Positions 1 to 3,729 of a stretch of DNA of 6,221 nucleotides are shown piece by piece. Every line of letters starts with the position of its first letter. Positions within the stretch are counted from its first letter, which is position 1. Source of the DNA: CAZQYC01 sp043746555 (lineage in GTDB: Bacteria; Pseudomonadota; Gammaproteobacteria; Steroidobacterales; Steroidobacteraceae); assembly GCA_043746555.1 (NCBI GenBank), contig JAYTQU010000138.1, positions 1-6,221 on the forward strand. The letters run 5' to 3'. The notes under the pieces were generated by a model. That model was not told the origin of the DNA, did no database searches, and worked only from the letters and a program-made list of their open reading frames with translations. A program made the position numbers and the translations under genes.

Positions 1-360
1 GGTGTCATCGACGATGCAGACGAACTGTCGCGATGCCGCTGCGACAATCTTTTCGCGAGTCAATGCACCGCCGCCACCCTTGATCAGACGTAGATGTTCG
101 TCGGTTTCGTCCGCTCCATCGATGTAAACGGATAGATCGCCGGTCGAATTGAGGTCTAAGACATCGAATCCATGCTTCTTAAGTCGTGCAGAGGAGGCCT
201 CGGAACTCGATACCGCGCCCTTTATGCGCAACTTTTGCGCGGCCATTGCGTCGATGAAGTGGTTCACCGTGGAGCCGGTGCCGACCCCGACGATCATGTC
301 GTCTTGAATAAATTTCAGTGCGGCTTCGGCGGCGAGGTGCTTGCGGCGATCGGTGCTCAT
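1..360 (-). CDS. rpiA: Ribose-5-phosphate isomerase A, N-terminal part (cut by window edge)
   Basis: RpiA interconverts ribose 5-phosphate and ribulose 5-phosphate in the cytoplasmic non-oxidative pentose phosphate pathway. The visible 120 residues begin at an ATG read from 360 downwards and carry the family landmarks in order: the phosphate-binding GVGTGST at residues 25-31, VSSSEAS at 50-56, the DGADE acid cluster at 81-85, and KGGGGALTREK at 94-104. D81, D84, K94 and E103 fall at the same numbers as the catalytic residues of E. coli RpiA (219 residues), which supports this start codon. No convincing Shine-Dalgarno precedes it. The gene lies downstream of the small lysine-rich gene on the same strand, separated by a strong hairpin, so it may have its own promoter that I cannot locate. 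The last roughly 100 residues lie beyond position 1. Identification is near certain. Confidence 0.97.
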   Translation of the reverse strand, partial: MSTDRRKHLAAEAALKFIQDDMIVGVGTGSTVNHFIDAMAAQKLRIKGAVSSSEASSARLKKHGFDVLDLNSTGDLSVYIDGADETDEHLRLIKGGGGALTREKIVAAASRQFVCIVDDT

Positions 361-406
361 GAGTTTTGTGCTCGATTGCGAATTGCGCGAAATGCCTATT
401 TTTCCA

Positions 407-418
407 GTATCTAGATAC
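407..418. promoter_or_regulatory. Perfect 12-bp palindrome upstream of rpiA
   Basis: GTATCTAGATAC is a perfect palindrome 47 bases upstream of the rpiA start codon and 2 bases from the adjacent hairpin. It could be an operator for a dimeric regulator acting on rpiA, but no regulator is identified and chance is possible. Confidence 0.3.
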
Positions 419-420
419 GA

Positions 421-444
421 CTGTGCCCGCTTTCGCGGGCACAG
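421..444 (-). terminator. Strong GAAA-loop hairpin after the lysine-rich gene
   Basis: The stem CTGTGCCCGC/GCGGGCACAG is 10 perfect base pairs. Read on the minus strand it closes a GAAA tetraloop, which is unusually stable. It lies 27 bases after the stop of the 22-codon gene and before rpiA. No U-tract follows the stem (TCGTATC follows), so it is not a canonical intrinsic terminator. It may be a weak terminator, or a 3' stabilising hairpin for the very short upstream mRNA. Confidence 0.5.
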
Positions 445-471
445 ACTTTATCGACTCAAGTAAGAGAAGAA

Positions 472-540
472 TTACTTCTTCTTTGCTGCCTTTTTCTTGC
501 CAGCCTTTTTCTTACCTGCTTTCTTACCTTTAGTTGCCAT
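472..540 (-). CDS. Tiny lysine-rich histone H1-like basic protein (22 residues)
   Basis: From the ATG at 540-538 this gene encodes only 22 residues: MATKG followed by repeated K-K-A-G/K-K-K blocks, with 13 lysines and otherwise only Met, Ala, Thr and Gly. This resembles the lysine/alanine-rich tails of bacterial histone H1-like or AlgP-type proteins, reduced to the tail alone. Such tails bind nucleic acid through charge, so a nucleoid- or RNA-binding role is inferred, not shown. GGAG at 551-554 lies 10 bases upstream, and a plausible sigma70 promoter sits at 576-606, inside any longer reading of the frame. That makes the longer reading (to about 666) unlikely. A strong hairpin follows the stop. 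Its own promoter, RBS and hairpin suggest a genuine monocistronic gene. A ribosomal-protein-like fragment or a non-functional remnant remains possible. Confidence 0.7.
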   Translation of the reverse strand: MATKGKKAGKKKAGKKKAAKKK

Positions 541-575
541 GATTAATAGTCTCCGTTTCGGGTTAGTCCGAGCGC

Positions 576-623
576 AGTATATACATAAAACAAATTTATC
601 ATGCAAGTGGCGCGTATTTTTTT
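576..623 (-). promoter_or_regulatory. Sigma70-type promoter with upstream A-tract for the lysine-rich gene
   Basis: On the minus strand TTGCAT (606-601) is followed 17 bases later by TATATA (583-578), with the overlapping alternative TATACT (581-576) at 19 bases. An A7 tract (623-617) sits about 10 bases upstream of the -35, where UP elements bind the alpha subunit C-terminal domain. The discriminator after the -10 is GC-rich (GCGC), as in growth-rate-controlled promoters. The predicted start gives a leader of about 30 bases containing the GGAG site. Confidence 0.5.
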
Positions 624-683
624 CTTGAGTGGAGCGGAACGGCATCACACATTGCGATTCGCGCACGTCGTATTAAAACGACC

Positions 684-1157
684 TTATCGAGCATCCGCTA
701 ACGATAAAACGAACCGCCATTCGCTTATCGTGACGGGTGTAATCGATAAACGATTGCCGCGTTTGAGTACAACGAGGTCTTTGAGTTTACCGCTGGTGTG
801 TTTACGCAATTCATCAAGGGTGACGATCGAATCAAACTTGCGATCGAGCCGCACATCGACCATATACCAGCGCGGGTTGGTCGAATCGCTCGCGTCATCG
901 TAGTGATGATGGCCTTTTTGGAATGCGGTCGCATCGGGATAGGCTTCGCGAACGATACTCACTACGCCGGCAATGCCCGGTAACTCGCAGCTGGAGTGAT
1001 AGAAAAAGCCGTGATCGCCTATTTTCAGGTCATCGCGGATGAAATTGCGCGCTTGATAGTTGCGAACGCCATCCCACGCAGTTGTCTTTTGCTTTGCCGC
1101 AGCTAGATCGTCGATGCTGAAGCTGCCGGGTTCGGATTTAAGAAGCCAATGTCTCAT
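684..1157 (-). CDS. EVE-domain (DUF55/THYN1-like) protein
   Basis: This 157-residue protein is a single EVE domain, a PUA-like fold that recognises modified bases in nucleic acid; human THYN1 is the best-known relative. Visible landmarks are W4-LLKSEP at residues 4-10, WDGVRNYQARNF at 28-39, FFYHS at 51-55, GIAGVV at 61-66, PRWYMVDVR at 95-103 and LKRGNRLSITPV at 131-142. The ATG at 1157 is chosen because family members start one to three residues before the WLxKSEP motif. A longer reading to 1268 would run into the end of ygfA and adds an unrelated tail. No good Shine-Dalgarno is visible. It lies 91 bases downstream of ygfA on the same strand, a neighbourhood I recall from other gammaproteobacteria. 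The ligand in this organism is unknown. Confidence 0.92.
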   Translation of the reverse strand: MRHWLLKSEPGSFSIDDLAAAKQKTTAWDGVRNYQARNFIRDDLKIGDHGFFYHSSCELPGIAGVVSIVREAYPDATAFQKGHHHYDDASDSTNPRWYMVDVRLDRKFDSIVTLDELRKHTSGKLKDLVVLKRGNRLSITPVTISEWRFVLSLADAR

Positions 1158-1248
1158 GGTGTGGTTTGATTTGTGAGCGGCGTGGAAGCGGCGGTGTTTC
1201 GGTGTCGTTGCATTGATCGGCAATGGGCAGCATGCGAGTTGCGGAAGA

Positions 1249-1884
1249 CTAAGGTCCGGCATCGTCATATCGCGCCGGCTTGGTCCAACGGGTTAAGCCT
1301 TGTTCCGTCACCACGCCGTCGAGTAGTACATCCCAGGGACTGGGTTTCTGAACGGCGACGCGTTGAAATTCGTAGCCGACGCCGATGAGCAAGGGCTTTT
1401 TGCGAAAGCTGCGCCGCAAGAACGAAAACTTGCGATCGTAGAAACCGGCCCCGAAGCCTAGACGCCATCCTCGACAGTCGAAAGCAATCAACGGCACGAA
1501 GACGACATCGAGTAGACGCGGATCGATGCGCGAACGAAGGTTAAAGCGAGGCTCGAGAATCGAATTGCGACTACGTTGGAACACGCTGAACATTCCGACT
1601 CGCGACTGCACTTCGACGAATTCCATCTTGCGAGCGCGCATATTGACGATTCGCGGTGCGTAGATCGTACATTGGGTCTTCTGTGCATACCGAATGACGG
1701 ATGTCAGGTCGATCTCGCCGTCAAACGCGGCATAAACCGCTATACGCTGTCCGCGCTGCAAGAGCTGCGCTCGTGCTAGGTGACGTGCAACGGCGCGTGC
1801 CGCGATGTATCGGGCGGATACGGATAGGGCAGTGCGTCGTTGACGCATGACTTTGCGAAGTTGATGGCGATCCGTGGGGATCAA
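1249..1884 (-). CDS. ygfA: 5-formyltetrahydrofolate cyclo-ligase
   Basis: This cytoplasmic enzyme uses ATP to convert 5-formyl-THF to 5,10-methenyl-THF, returning it to the one-carbon pool. The 211-residue product has an N-terminal RHQLRKVMRQRR basic segment (6-17), AFDGEID (53-59), the nucleotide- and substrate-binding signature PLIAFDCRGWRLGFGAGFYD at 131-150, and the C-terminal WDVLLDGVVTE (184-194). I start it at TTG (1884): an in-frame TGA lies three codons upstream, GGTGA at 1891-1895 is well spaced as a ribosome site, and the RHQLRKVMRQRR segment aligns with the E. coli start region. The first ATG (1848, residue 13) would cut that segment off. The gene follows 6S RNA on the same strand, the usual ssrS-ygfA arrangement, so cotranscription is likely. 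Confidence 0.95.
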   Translation of the reverse strand: MIPTDRHQLRKVMRQRRTALSVSARYIAARAVARHLARAQLLQRGQRIAVYAAFDGEIDLTSVIRYAQKTQCTIYAPRIVNMRARKMEFVEVQSRVGMFSVFQRSRNSILEPRFNLRSRIDPRLLDVVFVPLIAFDCRGWRLGFGAGFYDRKFSFLRRSFRKKPLLIGVGYEFQRVAVQKPSPWDVLLDGVVTEQGLTRWTKPARYDDAGP

Positions 1885-1890
1885 GACGGT

Positions 1891-1895
1891 TCACC
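1891..1895 (-). promoter_or_regulatory. Ribosome binding site that decides the TTG start of ygfA
   Basis: GGTGA on the minus strand ends 6 bases before the TTG at 1884. The TGA within it is the in-frame stop that blocks any earlier start. Together these support TTG as the initiation codon. Confidence 0.6.
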
Positions 1896-1900
1896 GAGAT

Positions 1901-1921
1901 GCGAGCCGCGAGCCGCGAGAC
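1901..1921. repeat. Three heptamer repeats in the ygfA leader
   Basis: On the plus strand GCGAGCC occurs twice, followed by GCGAGAC, giving three consecutive 7-base units. The array ends 5 bases upstream of the ygfA ribosome site, in the spacer between 6S RNA and ygfA. Confidence 0.7.
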
Positions 1922-1977
1922 GCGACTGATAATGTGAAGCGGCGAGAATCATGTCCTGAGATCTTATGTGTCTCGCG
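1914..1977. repeat. Long-range inverted repeat in the 6S-ygfA leader
   Basis: CGCGAGAC at 1914-1921 is the exact reverse complement of GTCTCGCG at 1970-1977, so a minus-strand transcript could pair the two arms across 48 bases. The stem would sit just upstream of the ygfA ribosome site and could affect processing or translation. No function is shown. Confidence 0.4.
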
Positions 1978-1996
1978 TTACGAGTCCCCTGTCTCG
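1969..1996 (-). repeat. CGAGACA direct repeats 21 bases apart
   Basis: On the minus strand CGAGACA occurs at 1996-1990 and again at 1975-1969, exactly 21 bases (three 7-base units) apart, immediately 3' of the 6S RNA. The spacing fits the 7-base periodicity of the other spacers here. Confidence 0.45.
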
Positions 1997-2006
1997 AAAA
2001 TAAAGC

Positions 2007-2219
2007 GGCGCCACCCACCTGTGCCGTCATGGCCATTGCTCTCGACACAGAGCAATAAGTGGGACGCAGCCGCAACACCGAAGGTTTCCCGTTTACAAGC
2101 GCACCCACATGGGCGAGCCAGAAGCAGATATGCACAAAGTGTCACGAGCCGATGTCCCTTGGGGTTCTACATTAGGGTCGAGAGGATCCCGGCACATGTC
2201 GAACACCGCAGGCAGCGCC
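2007..2219 (-). ncRNA. ssrS: 6S RNA
   Basis: 6S RNA mimics an open promoter and sequesters sigma70 RNA polymerase in stationary phase. It is called from its position between zapA and ygfA on their strand, exactly where E. coli has ssrS, and from a hand-built rod fold. The terminal stem pairs 2219-2208 with 2018-2007 (12 pairs, four of them G-U). CATG-GCC pairs with GGCCATG, with one bulged base. CTCTCGAC (2184-2177) pairs perfectly with GTCGAGAG (2046-2039), and GGGAC (2158-2154) with GTCCC (2065-2061). Between the last two lie unpaired stretches of roughly 15-18 bases on each side, the expected central bubble. The early TGCCTGCGGTGTT resembles other gammaproteobacterial 6S 5' regions as I recall them. 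At about 213 bases it is longer than the 184 of E. coli, so the mature ends may be a few bases inside. I see no clear promoter. Confidence 0.8.
2035..2056 (-). promoter_or_regulatory. ssrS: Candidate release hairpin within 6S RNA
   Basis: ATTGCTCT and AGAGCAAT are perfect 8-bp arms around a GTGTCG loop on the 3' side of the central bubble. The 3' arm and loop reuse bases (2046-2039) that also form the helix with 2184-2177, so the two structures exclude each other. E. coli 6S has a hairpin of this kind, linked to release of RNA polymerase during pRNA synthesis. Confidence 0.6.
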
Positions 2220-2290
2220 TATCTAAACAAGAAGGTCGTAGGATGTGGGCTGTACGCGGTAGCTTCAGAGTTCGGATTTTTACTCTGACC

Positions 2291-2318
2291 TACAGTTCAC
2301 GGCCCAAAGTCCACGGCC
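2291..2318 (-). repeat. Two tandem 14-base repeats after zapA
   Basis: On the minus strand GGCCGTGGACTTTG (2318-2305) is directly followed by GGCCGTGAACTGTA (2304-2291), identical at 11 of 14 positions. They start 5 bases past the zapA stop and lie in the spacer that must also hold any 6S promoter. Fourteen is twice the 7-base unit seen in the other spacers. Confidence 0.6.
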
Positions 2319-2323
2319 TTTTC

Positions 2324-2647
2324 CTAAATCTCCATCTGCTGGCCATTGCTGAGCGCAGTTTCGACGCGTTCGCGCAAATGACGAATCTTTCCGGCCAATC
2401 CGCTCTCGGCGGCAGTATCGCGGTTACGCACGCTTAAAAGTTCGTTAGCCAAGTTAAGCGCCGCCATGACTGCAATCTTATCGAGGCCGATGACGTTGCC
2501 GCCATCGCGGATTTCCCGCATTTTGCCGTTCACCAGTTCCGCAGCATCGAGTAGGGCCGATCGTTCTTCGACCGGGCAGGCCACTTGATATTCTTTTTCC
2601 AGAATACGCACGCTGACGCGCACAGTCTTGTCGATCTTGTCGCTCAT
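2324..2647 (-). CDS. zapA: Cell division protein ZapA
   Basis: ZapA is a cytoplasmic protein that crosslinks FtsZ protofilaments and stabilises the Z-ring at midcell. The 107 residues (E. coli 109) show the expected two-part build. The first is an N-terminal globular domain with VSVRILEKEYQVACP (11-25), AAELVNGKMREIR (35-47) and LDKIAVMAALNLANELL (55-71). The second is a charged C-terminal coiled-coil tail. The ATG at 2647 overlaps the TGA of the upstream ZapB-like gene as ATGA, so the two are almost certainly translationally coupled. 6S RNA follows on the same strand, as in E. coli. I see no hairpin terminator between zapA and ssrS, only the 14-base repeats. Confidence 0.96.
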   Translation of the reverse strand: MSDKIDKTVRVSVRILEKEYQVACPVEERSALLDAAELVNGKMREIRDGGNVIGLDKIAVMAALNLANELLSVRNRDTAAESGLAGKIRHLRERVETALSNGQQMEI

Positions 2648-2877
2648 GCGCTGTGTTCCATTGCTTTCAAGCGACCGATCATCGCTTCGACGCGGGCGCG
2701 TACTTGCTCGTTCTTGTTGAGCAGTCCGGCGCGTTCGTTCATCAACATGTCTTGACGTTGTCGCAAGGCACGACTTTCTTCTTTTAACTGAGAAACGGTT
2801 GTCACTAATTCGTCGATGCGTTTTTCCAGCGACTTGAGTTCGACAGCGGCCGCGGATTTGGATTGGTTATCGCTCAT
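2644..2877 (-). CDS. ZapB-like small coiled-coil division protein (TIGR02449 type)
   Basis: The 77 residues are a short polar N-terminus (MSDNQSKS) followed by one continuous coiled coil from about residue 12 to 74, with heptad leucines and segments such as LKEESRALRQRQDML (31-45) and ERAGLLNKNEQVRARVEAMI (48-67). This matches the small ZapB-like family found next to zapA in many gammaproteobacteria. E. coli ZapB is about this size but encoded elsewhere. Family knowledge and the 4-base overlap with zapA suggest it works with ZapA at the Z-ring; that partnership is inferred. The ATG at 2877 is preferred over an upstream start at 2913, because a good promoter covers 2884-2913 and the family begins close to the coil. 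Transcription would begin at or next to this ATG. Confidence 0.88.
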   Translation of the reverse strand: MSDNQSKSAAAVELKSLEKRIDELVTTVSQLKEESRALRQRQDMLMNERAGLLNKNEQVRARVEAMIGRLKAMEHSA

Positions 2878-2893
2878 GATCCGATTATGGATC
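2878..2893 (-). repeat. Short inverted repeat at the zapB-like start
   Basis: GATCC and GGATC flank a 6-base spacer directly before the ATG at 2877, overlapping the predicted -10 element. If transcription starts at the ATG it is not in the mRNA and could act only as DNA, for example as a regulator site. Chance is quite possible. Confidence 0.3.
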
Positions 2894-2913
2894 GCTAAGT
2901 TCGATGAGGTCAA
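2884..2913 (-). promoter_or_regulatory. Sigma70-type promoter for the zapB-like/zapA/6S side
   Basis: On the minus strand TTGACC (2913-2908) and CATAAT (2889-2884), each 5 of 6 to consensus, are 18 bases apart. Six bases (CGGATC) then separate the -10 from the A of the ATG at 2877, so the expected +1 is that A or within a base or two of it. Confidence 0.65.
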
Positions 2914-2943
2914 ACGTTACCGGCAAGAACTGACGTGTCGTCT

Positions 2944-2979
2944 GGTTGGAATAAGGGCGAACCCCATTTCGTTCCAACC
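2944..2979. repeat. Inverted repeat in the divergent spacer
   Basis: GGTTGGAA (2944-2951) and TTCCAACC (2972-2979) are perfect 8-bp arms around 20 bases that contain an inner GGG-CGAA-CCC mini-stem. The element is upstream of both divergent promoters. It could be an operator, a REP-like element, or the end of a relic mobile element. Confidence 0.5.
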
Positions 2980-3053
2980 GGCCGTTTCCGAATTAATGTC
3001 TCGGGGTCAAGCGCCAGGGCGGCTTTCGAGTCTCGTTGGTTGTTCGTTGGCAC

Positions 3054-3075
3054 CCGGCCCCGCCACAGGGGTCGG
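3054..3075 (+). repeat. GC-rich hairpin ahead of ygfB
   Basis: CCGGCCCC (3054-3061) pairs with GGGGTCGG (3068-3075), eight pairs including one G-U, around the loop GCCACA. It ends 6 bases before the candidate extended -10 and 23 bases before the ygfB ATG, so it would act as DNA or as part of a longer upstream transcript. Confidence 0.4.
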
Positions 3076-3081
3076 CCACAG

Positions 3082-3090
3082 TGCTACCAT
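3082..3090 (+). promoter_or_regulatory. ygfB: Possible extended -10 promoter of ygfB
   Basis: TGCTACCAT fits the TGn-TAnnAT extended -10 pattern, with no good -35. The expected start is at about 3097-3099, again on or next to the ATG. It is weak on its own and supported mainly by position. Confidence 0.35.
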
Positions 3091-3098
3091 TCGGTCTC

Positions 3099-3638
3099 AT
3101 GTCGAGCATTAAGTTCAGTGATGCAGCGATCGTGCTCATTGGCGCGAAGTCGCCGGTAACGATCGCCGAAACCCACGGGTGTCTATGCGGCGCGTTGTGC
3201 GTCAGCAACGACTACAGTTTTGCGCAATGGTTTGACGAGTGGTCCGACGACACCGACCAAGCCGCCGCTTCTGAAGTGGTTGCCGCAAGAGAACTCATGC
3301 AAACCCTGTACGCCGAGACGGTTCGCGATTTACGCGGCAGCGAAATGGAATTCACCCCGATGCTGCCGGACGACGAGAGCCCGCTCGCCCAACGCGCCGA
3401 AGCGCTGGCTCAGTGGTGTCAAGGGTTTCTCTATGGTTTCGGCAGCGTTCCCGATTCAAAGCGCACGCTGCGTCCCGAGGTTGAAGAAGTTCTTCGTGAT
3501 CTGGCGCAAATCGCGCGCGCGTCGGCGGGTGCCACCGAACCCACCGACGAAGATGAGTCCGATTACGTCGAGATTGTGGAATACATCCGTATTGGCGTGC
3601 AGACTATTCACGATCAACTGCGCCCGTCATTGCAATGA
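3099..3638 (+). CDS. ygfB: UPF0149 family protein YgfB
   Basis: The 179-residue cytoplasmic protein belongs to the YecA/YgfB (UPF0149) family. Landmarks are ETHGCLCGALC (24-34), LPDDESPLAQRAEALAQW (89-106), FLYGFG (110-115), EEVLRDLAQIAR (129-140), an acidic linker at about 148-156 and EIVEYIRIGVQTIHDQL (158-174), matching E. coli YgfB. Its biochemical role is unsettled. In Pseudomonas aeruginosa YgfB is reported to dampen ampDh3 expression and so affect beta-lactam response; whether that applies here is unknown. The ATG at 3099 is preferred over an in-frame ATG at 3036, because the extra 21 residues are proline-rich, unlike the family, and cross the GC hairpin. No Shine-Dalgarno precedes it. 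It heads the ygfB-pepP-ubiH order and diverges from the zap genes. Confidence 0.93.
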   Translation: MSSIKFSDAAIVLIGAKSPVTIAETHGCLCGALCVSNDYSFAQWFDEWSDDTDQAAASEVVAARELMQTLYAETVRDLRGSEMEFTPMLPDDESPLAQRAEALAQWCQGFLYGFGSVPDSKRTLRPEVEEVLRDLAQIARASAGATEPTDEDESDYVEIVEYIRIGVQTIHDQLRPSLQ

Positions 3639-3670
3639 AGGCGCGACGCGAGACTCGTGATTAGACGAAC

Positions 3671-3674
3671 GGAG
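3671..3674 (+). promoter_or_regulatory. pepP: Shine-Dalgarno-like GGAG displaced from pepP
   Basis: GGAG followed by AAAATCACC is the only good ribosome-site sequence before pepP, but it lies 55 bases from the ATG at 3730. The heptamer array 3686-3720 lies between them. A TTG 9 bases downstream (3684) would open only a 7-codon frame that ends in TAG inside the array. Confidence 0.45.
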
Positions 3675-3685
3675 AAAATCACCTT

Positions 3686-3720
3686 GCCAGTAGCCAGTAG
3701 CCAGTAGCCAGTAGCCAGTA
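3686..3720 (+). repeat. Tandem array of five perfect heptamers GCCAGTA
   Basis: Five uninterrupted identical copies of GCCAGTA fill 35 bases and end 9 bases before the pepP start codon. Perfect copies of a short unit tend to change number by replication slippage. On the plus strand the array puts TAG in all three frames; on the minus strand it is open in all frames and reads as YWLLATG repeats, which would make spurious proteins. Confidence 0.95.
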
Positions 3721-3729
3721 ATCCAACTC

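Noticed and set aside
472..666. 64-residue version of the lysine-rich protein
   Set aside because: The extra 42 residues would be encoded across the promoter and ribosome site; the ATG at 540 has its own GGAG.
667..682. Hairpin GTCGT/ACGAC as terminator of the EVE gene
   Set aside because: The stem is only 5 bp with an AT-rich loop and no U-tract follows on the minus strand.
1881..2135. 84-codon minus-strand open frame in the 6S region
   Set aside because: It lies inside the 6S RNA and ygfA leader, has no family resemblance, and the rod-like RNA fold explains the region better.
2220..2290. 6S RNA promoter
   Set aside because: TGTTTAGAT just upstream of 2219 could be an extended -10, but it matches poorly and would start the RNA inside the terminal stem; no -35 fits.
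1874..2437. 187-codon plus-strand open frame
   Set aside because: It runs antisense through the ygfA leader, 6S RNA and the end of zapA, shows no recognisable domain, and its composition follows the features on the other strand.
3220..3660. 146-codon plus-strand frame overlapping ygfB
   Set aside because: It is another frame of ygfB, whose own frame matches the UPF0149 family throughout.
3686..3720. CRISPR-like repeat
   Set aside because: The units are 7 bases, directly adjacent and without spacers, so this is a simple tandem repeat.
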